A stretch of 46,249 bases of DNA from DASWED01 sp036394995 (GTDB lineage: Bacteria > Actinomycetota > UBA4738 > JACQTL01), in contig DASWED010000103.1 in assembly GCA_036394995.1 (NCBI GenBank), forward strand, positions 1 to 46,249. The letters run 5' to 3'. A model generated the notes under the pieces. The model did not search any database. It was not told where the DNA came from and saw only the letters and a program-made list of their open reading frames with translations. Positions 31,719-39,485 of this stretch are shown in pieces. Within the stretch, counting starts at the first letter, position 1. Every line of letters starts with the position of its first letter. A program made the translations under genes and the position numbers.

Positions 31719-32564
31719 ATGACCACTGTTCGGGCCGCGGTGATCCAGGCCCACGCGAACATGCCCAAGGACGAGGCCGTCGACAAGCACGTCGAGCTGA
31801 TCGGGAAGGCGGCCGCCGAGGGCGCCCAGGTCACGTGCCTCCAGGAGATCTTCCACGGGCCGTACTTCTGCGCGGAGCAGGACCCCAAGTGGTACGACAC
31901 GGCCGAGCCCGACGACGGTCCGATCGTGCAGCGGATGCAGGCCGTGGCGAAGCAGCACAGCATGGTCCTCGTCGTGCCGTTCTACGAGAAGGCCGACGTG
32001 GGTGTCTACTACAACACCGCGGTCGTGATCGAGAAGGACGGGACGGTCGTCGGCAAGTACCGCAAGACGCACATCCCGCAGGTCGGGCCGTGCTTCTGGG
32101 AGAAGTTCTACTTCAAGCCCGGGAACCTCGGCTATCCGACGTTCGACACCTCCGTCGGGCGGCTCGGCCTGATCATCTGCTACGACCGGCACTTCCCGGA
32201 GATCGCGCGGGCCCTGGGGCTGAAGGGCGCGCAGCTGGTGTTCAACCCGAGCGCCACCGTGGAGTCGCTCTCGAAGTACCTGTGGGAGCTGGAGCAGCCG
32301 GCCCACGCCGTCGCCAACGGGTACTGGATCGCCGCGATCAACCGGGTGGGGACCGAGGAGCCGCTGAACTCGAACCGCTTCTACGGCTCGTCGTACTTCT
32401 GCGACCCCCGCGGCCAGATCCAGGCCCAGGCCAGCGACTCCGAGGACCAGGTCCTGGTGCACGACGTCGACTACGACGTGAACGCGAAGGTCCGCAACAC
32501 GTGGCAGTTCCTCCGCGATCGGCGCCCGGAGCTCTACGGCGACCTGACGGAGGTGCGCGAGTGA
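31719..32564 (+). CDS. Nitrilase-superfamily amidohydrolase, probable beta-ureidopropionase
   Basis: 281-residue C-N hydrolase with the complete catalytic triad: E43 (CLQEIFHGPYF), K116 (KYRKTHIPQVG), C154 (IICYDRHFPE). CLQEIFHGPYFCAEQD and FYEKADVGVYYNTAVVI are typical of N-carbamoyl-beta-alanine amidohydrolase/N-carbamoylputrescine amidase relatives. With dihydropyrimidinase and a beta-alanine-type aminotransferase next door, hydrolysis of N-carbamoyl-beta-alanine (or the methyl form from thymine) to beta-alanine, CO2 and NH3 is the likeliest role. ATG 31719 is preferred over ATG 31701 because AAAGGAG lies 8 nt before it. A 96-bp gap precedes it, with a weak internal promoter candidate (TTTCCA at 31632, TAGTCT at 31656). 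The stop overlaps the aminotransferase start. Confidence 0.92.
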   Translation: MTTVRAAVIQAHANMPKDEAVDKHVELIGKAAAEGAQVTCLQEIFHGPYFCAEQDPKWYDTAEPDDGPIVQRMQAVAKQHSMVLVVPFYEKADVGVYYNTAVVIEKDGTVVGKYRKTHIPQVGPCFWEKFYFKPGNLGYPTFDTSVGRLGLIICYDRHFPEIARALGLKGAQLVFNPSATVESLSKYLWELEQPAHAVANGYWIAAINRVGTEEPLNSNRFYGSSYFCDPRGQIQAQASDSEDQVLVHDVDYDVNAKVRNTWQFLRDRRPELYGDLTEVRE

Positions 32565-33886
32565 CCTCGCACGACGACGGGGTGGCGTTCCCCGACGACG
32601 CCGCCGAGCTGCTCGAACGGCACCGTCGTGTGATCCCGTCGTGGATCGCGCTGTACTACTCGGAGCCCATCGAGCTCGTCCGCGGCGAGGGCACCCGGGT
32701 GTGGGACTCGTCGGGCAAGGAGTACCTGGACTTCTTCGGCGGGATCGTCACCACGATCTCCGGCCACGCCATGGAGACGATGGTCGAGGCGCTCCGGGAG
32801 CAGGCCGGGAAGATCGCCCACACGTCCACCCTGTACCTGATCCGCCCCATGATCGAGCTGGCCGAACGCCTCACCGGGAAGGCGCCGGTGGACGGCGACA
32901 CGAAGGCGTTCTTCGTGGGCTCGGGGACGGAGGCCGTGGAGGCCGCACTGCTGTTCGCCACGACCTGGCGCCGGTCGAACGAGATCATCGCGCTGCGGAA
33001 CTCTTACCACGGCCGTTCGTTCGGGGCCGTGGGGGTCACCGGGAACCGCGGGTGGTCCGCGACGTCGTTCTCGCCCCTGAACGTGTCGTACGCGATGCCG
33101 GCGTACTGCTACCGGTGCCCGCTGCACCTCACGTACCCGTCCTGCGGGGTGGCCTGCGCCCAGGACGTCCGCAACGTCATCGAGACCACCACGTCCGGCG
33201 AGGTGGCGGCGATGATCGCCGAACCCATCCAGGGCGTCGGCGGGTTCGTCACGCCGCCGCCCGAGTACTTCCAGATCGTGAAGGGCATCCTCGACGAGTT
33301 CGGCATCCCGTTCATCGCCGACGAGGTCCAGACCGGGTTCGGCCGGACGGGCGACACGTTCTGGGGGATCGAGGGCTACAACGTGCAGCCCGACGCCATG
33401 GTCATGGCCAAGGGCCTGGGGAACGGGATGGCCATGGGGGCGGTGGTCGGCCGGACCGAGATCGTCGACTCGCTGAAGGCCAACTCGATCTCCACGTTCG
33501 GCGGGAACCCGCTGGCCACGACCTATGCCCTGGCCAATCTCGACTACATCGAGGACAACGACCTCCAGCACAACGCCCAGCGGGTCGGGAAGTTCCTGAA
33601 GGACGGCCTGCGGGACCTCGGCGAGCGCCACGAGATCGTGGGCGACGTCCGGGGCAAGGGGCTGATGCTCGGCGTGGAGCTGGTGAAGGACCACGACACC
33701 AAGGAGCCCGCCGCCGACCTCGCGGCAAAGGCCATGGAGGGCGCCCGCGAACGAGGGCTCCTCATCGGCAAGGGGGGCCTCTACGGCAACGTCCTCCGCA
33801 TCTCGCCGCCGCTCACGATCACCGAGGACGACGCCGCCCAGGCCATCGAGACCCTCGACGCCGCCTTCGCCGACGCGAGGCCCTAG
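32561..33886 (+). CDS. Class III aminotransferase (probable beta-alanine/3-aminoisobutyrate aminotransferase)
   Basis: 441-residue PLP enzyme of fold type I. FFVGSGTEAVEAALLFA is the PLP-phosphate binding region, SYHGRSFGAVGVTGN follows, FIADEVQTGFGRTGDTFWGIE carries the Asp that contacts the pyridine nitrogen, and K284 in MVMAKGLGNGM forms the Schiff base. STFGGNPLATTYA and GLMLGVELVKD complete the family pattern. It resembles AGXT2-like aminotransferases acting on beta-alanine, 3-aminoisobutyrate or alanine/glyoxylate; position after the ureidopropionase supports beta-alanine to malonate semialdehyde. It contains a CYRCPLHLTYPSCGVAC segment with four Cys residues in the middle, which recurs in this subfamily. 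The GTG start at 32561 overlaps the nitrilase stop (GTGA). Confidence 0.92.
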   Translation: MTSHDDGVAFPDDAAELLERHRRVIPSWIALYYSEPIELVRGEGTRVWDSSGKEYLDFFGGIVTTISGHAMETMVEALREQAGKIAHTSTLYLIRPMIELAERLTGKAPVDGDTKAFFVGSGTEAVEAALLFATTWRRSNEIIALRNSYHGRSFGAVGVTGNRGWSATSFSPLNVSYAMPAYCYRCPLHLTYPSCGVACAQDVRNVIETTTSGEVAAMIAEPIQGVGGFVTPPPEYFQIVKGILDEFGIPFIADEVQTGFGRTGDTFWGIEGYNVQPDAMVMAKGLGNGMAMGAVVGRTEIVDSLKANSISTFGGNPLATTYALANLDYIEDNDLQHNAQRVGKFLKDGLRDLGERHEIVGDVRGKGLMLGVELVKDHDTKEPAADLAAKAMEGARERGLLIGKGGLYGNVLRISPPLTITEDDAAQAIETLDAAFADARP

Positions 33887-34008
33887 ATGGGGCATGTGCC
33901 TCGGCCCCTTGCCGTTCGTACTGCGAGGGGTCGCCCGGGTACCGCCGGGGGGATGCCGACGGTCGGCTCCGGGCGACTCGCGGGAACAACTAGGGGAGGT
34001 AATTCAGA

Positions 34009-35388
34009 GTGCGGACGTTGATCAGTGGTGGGACCGTTGTCACGGCGACTGATTCGGTTCGGGCCGATGTGTTGGTGGAGGACGGGAAGGTCGCGGTGGT
34101 CGGGGTGAATCTGGCCGCGGAGCCGGAGCGGACGATCGACGCGACGGGGAAGTTGGTGCTGCCGGGCGGGGTGGACGTGCACACGCACTACGACCTGCCG
34201 TTCGGGGGGTCGTTCTGTTCGGACGACTTCTCGACGGGGACCCGGGCGGCGGCGTTCGGGGGGACCACGACCAGCATTGACTTCGCGGTGCAGGACTACG
34301 GCGGCACGCTCCGGGAGGGGCTGGACACGTGGTTCGAGAAGGCCACGAAGGCCCAGACGGACTACGGGCTGCATGTGATCATCCGGGAGGTCAACGACGA
34401 CGTCCTGAAGGAGATGGACACGCTGATCTCCGAGGGGGTGACGTCGTTCAAGCTGTTCATGGCGTATCCGGGCGTGTTCATGTCCGACGACGCATCGATC
34501 TTTCGGGCCATGCGCAAGGCGGCCGACGCCGGCGGGCTCATCCTCGTGCACGCCGAGAACGGCGGGCCCATCAACGTGCTGGTGGACCAGTACGTCGCCG
34601 AGGGCAAGACCGATCCGGTGAACCACGGGCTGACCCGCCCCGCGATCATGGAGGGGGAGGCCGTCTCGCGGGCGTTCAAGCTGGCGGAGCTGGCGGGGTG
34701 CCCCACGTACATCGTGCACCTCAGCTCCAGGGAGGCCCTGCAAGCGGTGCGCGAGGCTCGCGACCGCGGCCTGCCGGCATACGCCGAAACCTGCCCCCAG
34801 TACCTGTACCTGTCGCAGGACGACATGGCCCGGCCGGGATTCGAGGGGGCGAAGTTCGTGTGCTCGCCGCCGCTCCGGCCGGCCGACCACCACGAGGACC
34901 TGTGGGCCGGGCTGAAGGGCGACGACCTCCAGGTGGTCTCCACCGACCACGCGCCGTTCAACTACAAGGGCCAGAAGGACCTCGGCGTGGGGAACTTCGC
35001 CAAGATCCCGAACGGCCTGCCGAGCGTGGAGGACCGGTTCACGCTGATGTACCAGGGCGTGGTGAACGGCCACATCTCGGTGAACCGGTTCGTGGAGCTG
35101 GTGGCGACGGCGCCGGCCAGGATGATGGGGCTGTACCCGCGCAAGGGGACGGTCGCCACGGGGTTCGACGCCGACATCGTGGTGTTCGACCCGAACCACG
35201 AGCGGACCATCTCCGCCGAGACCCACCACATGAACGTGGACTACTCGTGCTACGAGGGGTGGAAGGTGAAGGGCCTGCCCGAGGTGGTCATGCAGCGCGG
35301 CGAGATCCTGGTGCAGGACGGCGAATGGCACGGGCGGGAGGGCGCGGGACAGTTCATCCCGCGCTCGCCGTTCGGATACGGAGGCTGA
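34009..35388 (+). CDS. hydA: Dihydropyrimidinase (hydantoinase)
   Basis: 459-residue cyclic-amidohydrolase. Metal ligands are visible: H58 and H60 in VDVHTHYD, carboxylated K148 in TSFKLFMAYPG, His in AENGGP/VHLSS segments, and D313 in STDHAPFNYKGQKD. It hydrolyses the ring of 5,6-dihydrouracil or dihydrothymine to the N-carbamoyl-beta-amino acid; many homologues also open hydantoins. The GTG start at 34009 has GGGGAGGT upstream at 9 nt. It is preceded by a 122-bp gap, the largest within the operon, so a separate promoter is possible, though I see no clear one. The first 250 nt use more G/T-ending codons than the rest. Confidence 0.93.
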   Translation: MRTLISGGTVVTATDSVRADVLVEDGKVAVVGVNLAAEPERTIDATGKLVLPGGVDVHTHYDLPFGGSFCSDDFSTGTRAAAFGGTTTSIDFAVQDYGGTLREGLDTWFEKATKAQTDYGLHVIIREVNDDVLKEMDTLISEGVTSFKLFMAYPGVFMSDDASIFRAMRKAADAGGLILVHAENGGPINVLVDQYVAEGKTDPVNHGLTRPAIMEGEAVSRAFKLAELAGCPTYIVHLSSREALQAVREARDRGLPAYAETCPQYLYLSQDDMARPGFEGAKFVCSPPLRPADHHEDLWAGLKGDDLQVVSTDHAPFNYKGQKDLGVGNFAKIPNGLPSVEDRFTLMYQGVVNGHISVNRFVELVATAPARMMGLYPRKGTVATGFDADIVVFDPNHERTISAETHHMNVDYSCYEGWKVKGLPEVVMQRGEILVQDGEWHGREGAGQFIPRSPFGYGG

Positions 35389-35389
35389 C

Positions 35390-36871
35390 ATGAGCACGAC
35401 GGTACCGAGCCTGATCGGCGGGGACCTCCGGGAGGGCACCGGCGACGAGACCGACCCCATCCCGGACCCGGCCACCGGCGAGACCATCGCCCTGTTGCCC
35501 TACTCCTCGATCGAGGAGATCGACCGGGCCGTGGCCCAGGCCCGGGCGGCGTTCCCCGGCTGGGCGAACACGCCGGTCCCGGACCGGGCGCAGGTCATGT
35601 TCCGGTTCAAGGCGCTGCTCGAGCAGCGCTTCGAGGAGCTCTCGGCGCTGGTGGTCCGGGAGAACGGCAAGACCCTCCCCGAGGCCCGGGGCGAGGTCCG
35701 CCGGGGGATCGAGGTGATCGAGCTGGCGTGCGGCGCGCCCACGCTGCTCATGGGCACGAACCTCGACCAGATCGCCGACGGGATCGACGAGGAGCTGGTG
35801 CGGTTCCCGGTGGGCGTGGTGGCCGGGATCACGCCGTTCAACTTCCCGTTCATGGTGCCGGCCTGGATGTACCCGCTTGCCCTGGTGGCCGGGAACACGT
35901 TCGTGATGAAGCCGTCGCAGCGGACGCCGCTCTCGGCCATGCGGCAGGTGGAGCTGCTCCGGGAGGCCGGGCTGCCCGACGGGGTCATGAACGTCGTGCA
36001 CGGGGCCAAGGACGCCGTGGACCGGCTCCTCACCCACTCCGACGTGGACGCGGTGTCGTTCGTCGGCAGCGCCGGCGTGGCCCGGTACATCTACGCCACG
36101 GGCGCTGCGAACGCGAAGCGGGTCCAGGCCCTGGGCGGGGCCAAGAACCACCTCCTGGTGATGGACGACGCCGACCTCCCGAAGACCGTCGGCGCCATGA
36201 TCTCCTCCGCCTTCGGGAACGCGGGCCAGCGGTGCCTGGCCGGCAGTGTGGCGGTGGGGGTCGGAACGCTGGGCGACGCCCTGGTCGAGGAGTTGGTCTC
36301 GCAGGCGGGACGGCTGCGGCTGGGGCCCGGCATGGAGGACACCACCGACATGGGCCCGGTGATCCGGGACGAACGGCGCAAGGAGCTGGTGGGGTACATC
36401 GACGAGGCCGAGGACTCCGGCGCCAAGCTCGTGCTGGACGGCCGGGGGGTGGGGCCCTCGGACGGGTTCTTCCTGGGGCCCACGGTGTTCGACGGCGTCA
36501 CGCCCGACATGCGCCTGTGGAAGGAGGAGATGTTCGGGCCGGTCCTGTCCGTGGTCAGGGCCTCGGACATCGACGAGGCCATCGACGTGCTGAACGCCAG
36601 CACGTACGGCAACGCGGCGTCGATCTTCACCACCTCCGGCCACAACGCCCGCGAGTTCAAGCGCCGGGCAGAGGCCGGGATGCTCGGAGTGAACATCGGC
36701 GTGGCTGCGCCCATGGCGTTCTTTCCGTTCACCGGGTGGAAGCAGTCGTTCTTCGGCGACCTCCACGCGACCGGGGCCGACGGGATCAGGTTCTACACGC
36801 GCCAGAAGGTGGTCACCTCCAGATGGTGGGTCCCCGAGACCCTGTCGGCCATCGAGGGTCGGGGGGCCTGA
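35390..36871 (+). CDS. mmsA: CoA-acylating methylmalonate-semialdehyde dehydrogenase
   Basis: 493-residue aldehyde dehydrogenase. Catalytic C282 lies in GNAGQRCLAGS, the form characteristic of MMSDH rather than ordinary ALDHs. GVVAGITPFNFPFMVPAWMYPLALVAGNTFVMKPSQRTP is the standard NAD-binding domain, and FVGSAGVARYIYATGAANAKRVQALGGAKNH the cofactor/oxyanion region. It lacks the general-base Glu of hydrolytic ALDHs at the usual place (LGGAKNH), consistent with CoA-dependent acyl transfer. In this operon it would convert malonate semialdehyde to acetyl-CoA (or methylmalonate semialdehyde, from thymine, to propionyl-CoA), closing the pathway. ATG 35390 is 2 nt after the dihydropyrimidinase stop with GGAGG before it. 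Confidence 0.93.
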   Translation: MSTTVPSLIGGDLREGTGDETDPIPDPATGETIALLPYSSIEEIDRAVAQARAAFPGWANTPVPDRAQVMFRFKALLEQRFEELSALVVRENGKTLPEARGEVRRGIEVIELACGAPTLLMGTNLDQIADGIDEELVRFPVGVVAGITPFNFPFMVPAWMYPLALVAGNTFVMKPSQRTPLSAMRQVELLREAGLPDGVMNVVHGAKDAVDRLLTHSDVDAVSFVGSAGVARYIYATGAANAKRVQALGGAKNHLLVMDDADLPKTVGAMISSAFGNAGQRCLAGSVAVGVGTLGDALVEELVSQAGRLRLGPGMEDTTDMGPVIRDERRKELVGYIDEAEDSGAKLVLDGRGVGPSDGFFLGPTVFDGVTPDMRLWKEEMFGPVLSVVRASDIDEAIDVLNASTYGNAASIFTTSGHNAREFKRRAEAGMLGVNIGVAAPMAFFPFTGWKQSFFGDLHATGADGIRFYTRQKVVTSRWWVPETLSAIEGRGA

Positions 36872-36878
36872 CGGGACG

Positions 36879-36984
36879 AAAGTGACTCATCCCCCGCGAT
36901 CCCCCGTTCGGGGGTGATCCCCGCCTCCGCGGCGGGCATCGGTCCGGGCGGGGGAGCGTGGCATCGCCCGGATGAGTGATCTTT
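36879..36984 (+). promoter_or_regulatory. Structured leader RNA upstream of the prepilin genes (riboswitch-like)
   Basis: A long outer helix pairs AAAG+ACTCATCC (36879-36882, 36885-36892) with GGATGAGT+CTTT (36970-36977, 36981-36984) across a small internal loop, 12 bp in all. It encloses a GAT+CCCCC / GGGGG+ATC hairpin (36898-36905/36910-36919, 2-nt bulge, GTTC loop), a CCCGCC/GGCGGG hairpin (36920-36925/36931-36936) and an 8-bp helix TCCGGGCG/CGCCCGGA (36943-36950/36965-36972). The last helix shares GGA (36970-36972) with the outer helix, so the two are mutually exclusive. It lies 36 nt before the first prepilin start. I see no match to the c-di-GMP (GEMM) or other riboswitch consensus sequences I know. 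Confidence 0.55.
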
Positions 36985-37020
36985 GCATCTCACCCTCAAC
37001 GCCGGGCGCCCGATTGTCCG

Positions 37021-38841
37021 ATGGGCCAATTGGGTGAACAACCGGTGAGCATCCAAGAACTCCTTCGTCGCCTCCAGCGGGAGGACGGCTTCACGGTCGT
37101 CGAGATGGTCGTGGCGGCCACCGTCCTTTTGACCTCCATGCTGTCGCTCGCCTACACGGCGACGCTGGGGTTCACCGACACCGCGCTGGCCCGCCAGCGG
37201 CAGTCGGCCTCGGGCCTGGCGAACCAGGCCATCGAACAGATCCGGGCCCTCCCGTTCGACACCCTGACGAAGGGGCTGTCGAGCAACGACCCCACGATCG
37301 GCGCCGACACGTCCATCACGACGTGCGGCAGCGCCAGGTGCTACGGGGGCGAGCAGATCCCCATGTCCGGCTACGCCGCGGGAACCACGCTCAGCCCGCT
37401 CGTCCCCCACCTGCGGACCGTCACGGTGGGCCCCACGGTCTTCACCGTGTCGGCGTACGTGACGTACTTCCAGAACGCCACCACCATCAGCACCTACCGG
37501 GCGACCGCGGTCGTGTCGTGGGCAGGAGGGGACCGGCCCGGCGCGGCGCACCGGGTGACCCTCCAGACCATCGTGTACTCGCCATCAGGGTGTCTGTCCA
37601 CGGCCACGCACCCGTACGCTGCGCCGTGCCAGCCTTTCCTGTACGCCGCCGCCATGTCTGGCCAGGGGAGCGTGGGCATCACGGGCACCATCGACGGCGT
37701 GACGTTCGACCGCGCGTCCGTGTGGCTGGCCGGCGAGAACGTGAACCAGCAGATCGAGCAGACCTCGTCCCAGCAGGGCCACGCCTGGACCGGGGGGGTG
37801 AGCCTCGACCCCGCCGGCTCGGGTGACGAGCAGTACTCCGGACGCACGCAGGCGACGAGCGGCGCCGACAACGATCCGTCCACGCCCGGGAACGAGTACG
37901 ACTCGCAGACCGTCGGGCCCCAGTCGCTCGGGGCGGTCATCACGGTCGGGGACGCCGGTGGGTCCCATCTCACCCTGACGCCATCCTCGGGCGACACCGG
38001 GACCACCACCAGCACCACCTCCGCCGGGGGAGCGAACGCGTGCTCGAACGCGCAGGCCGTTCCGCAGATGGACGGCCTGCTGTGTGGCGCCTCCGAGTCG
38101 CTCCAGGCGGGGACCAGCTCGATCGTCCTGGCCCTGGTCGTCGGCGGGACCGACCTGGGGTCCGCGTCCCTGGTCTCGCTGGGGCCGTCCCCCTCCGACC
38201 ATCCCGGATTCGCCTTCGCCAACCGCGACGCGGCGCCGGAGACCGGCGTCTGCGCGACCACGTCGGGCGACGGCTGCGTGCACGCGGAGGCCACCCGGAC
38301 CATCGGCCAGCTGACGCTGGCGGGATTGCCCGCAGCGATCCCCGACGCCGACCTCCCGGCGGGATGGGCCGGCTACCTGGTCCGGATCACGTCGTCCACC
38401 GACTCGGCCTCCGCGGAGGCGGGGGTCGGGACGGTGGCCCCGGCCGCGACGGGGTCGGCCACGTTCAGCCTGTGGAACGGCTCCGGGTACACGACCTGCA
38501 CGCTGCCCGGCGGCTCCTGCGTGGACGGGGTGGGGCAGCTCAGCGTGGCCGCCGTGCACGTGGAGGACTCCGGCTTCGCCGGGGGCAACCTCGAGATCGA
38601 CGTGACGTCGCAGCTGGCGCCGGGATCGCCCGTGGCCTCGGCGGTGTCCGCGGTGTGCGACCCCGCCTGCCCGAACACCCGGACGGCGGCCCAGGTCACC
38701 TCGCCCGGGCCGATGACCGGCGACATCAGATACCGGGTGGCGATCGGCGGGAACACCGTGGCCGACCTGACCATCCAGGTGACCCCCGGCGCGCTCTCGG
38801 CCAAGGCCTCCTACCAGCAGTCGCCGGGAGGCTCGGCATGA
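37021..38841 (+). CDS. Type IV prepilin-like protein with large C-terminal domain
   Basis: About 606 residues, very long for a pilin. The N-terminal class III leader (about 23 residues, charged) ends at G23, with the cleavage/methylation motif G-FTVVEMVVAATVLLTSMLSLAY: F+1 and Glu at +5 are present, followed by the hydrophobic assembly helix. The rest is a Thr/Ser/Gly-rich beta-type region with several Cys pairs and no recognised catalytic motif. Start is uncertain: ATG 37021 or GTG 37045 (which has GGGTGA before it, giving a 15-residue leader). The downstream genes overlap, so it begins an operon of pilus/pseudopilus components. No prepilin peptidase, PilB/C or secretin genes are in the window, so the assembly machinery must be elsewhere. 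Confidence 0.84.
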   Translation: MGQLGEQPVSIQELLRRLQREDGFTVVEMVVAATVLLTSMLSLAYTATLGFTDTALARQRQSASGLANQAIEQIRALPFDTLTKGLSSNDPTIGADTSITTCGSARCYGGEQIPMSGYAAGTTLSPLVPHLRTVTVGPTVFTVSAYVTYFQNATTISTYRATAVVSWAGGDRPGAAHRVTLQTIVYSPSGCLSTATHPYAAPCQPFLYAAAMSGQGSVGITGTIDGVTFDRASVWLAGENVNQQIEQTSSQQGHAWTGGVSLDPAGSGDEQYSGRTQATSGADNDPSTPGNEYDSQTVGPQSLGAVITVGDAGGSHLTLTPSSGDTGTTTSTTSAGGANACSNAQAVPQMDGLLCGASESLQAGTSSIVLALVVGGTDLGSASLVSLGPSPSDHPGFAFANRDAAPETGVCATTSGDGCVHAEATRTIGQLTLAGLPAAIPDADLPAGWAGYLVRITSSTDSASAEAGVGTVAPAATGSATFSLWNGSGYTTCTLPGGSCVDGVGQLSVAAVHVEDSGFAGGNLEIDVTSQLAPGSPVASAVSAVCDPACPNTRTAAQVTSPGPMTGDIRYRVAIGGNTVADLTIQVTPGALSAKASYQQSPGGSA

Positions 38842-39485
38842 GGGCCGTGATCCGGCGGGTCCGGGATCTGCGGATCCGGCTCCGGGAGGAACGGGGCATG
38901 ACCCTCAACGAGCTCCTGGTGTCGATGTTCCTGATGGCCATCGTGGTCTCGTCCGTGATGAGCATCCTGTTCTCGGTCCAGACCTCGTTCGGCAAGGAGG
39001 CCGATCGGAGCAACGCGAACGACCAGGCCCGGCTGGCCGTGGAGGCCCTGGACCGCGAGATCCGCTCGGGCAACCTGCTGTACCAGCCCTCCGACGGCGG
39101 CATGAACCTGGTGGTCTACACCCAGACCAACGCCACCACCCACAACCCCGGGAACCGGTGCGTGCAGTGGCGCATCGAGGGCACCGACCTCGAGCGGCGG
39201 GACTGGCGAACCGACTGGCGGGAGGCCGGAGGGGTGAACGACTGGAACCTCGTGGCGGAGTCCGTGGTGAACCGGTCCCCGCCGGAGGCGACGGGCGTCC
39301 CGGTGCCGGCGTTCGTCCTCGACACCTCCCAGGCCGCGTACGGCAACCGGATCATGGCCGTGTCGATCCTGGTCAACCCGAACGCTCGATCCGGACGGAC
39401 CGTCCCGATCGACGCGTCGATCACCGCCCGCAACACGGAGTTCGGCTACCCGAACAGCGTGTGCAGTGACATCCCACCGGAATGA
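38838..39485 (+). CDS. PilW-like prepilin
   Basis: 215-residue prepilin: basic leader of 20 residues (many Arg) ending at G20, then MTLNELLVSMFLMAIVVSSVMSILFSV with Glu at +5 and an unbroken hydrophobic helix. The C-terminal part (about 60-215) has the PilW/minor-pilin type layout, starting DRSNANDQARLAVEALDREIRSGN, a helix typical of minor pilins. The ATG at 38838 overlaps the previous stop (ATGA). Probably a minor pilin in the same fibre as the larger protein. Confidence 0.85.
   Translation: MRAVIRRVRDLRIRLREERGMTLNELLVSMFLMAIVVSSVMSILFSVQTSFGKEADRSNANDQARLAVEALDREIRSGNLLYQPSDGGMNLVVYTQTNATTHNPGNRCVQWRIEGTDLERRDWRTDWREAGGVNDWNLVAESVVNRSPPEATGVPVPAFVLDTSQAAYGNRIMAVSILVNPNARSGRTVPIDASITARNTEFGYPNSVCSDIPPE

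Noticed and set aside
36879..36984. Identification of the pilin leader as a GEMM c-di-GMP riboswitch
   Set aside because: The conserved GEMM core sequence and its tetraloop-receptor are not present; only the genomic context resembles it.
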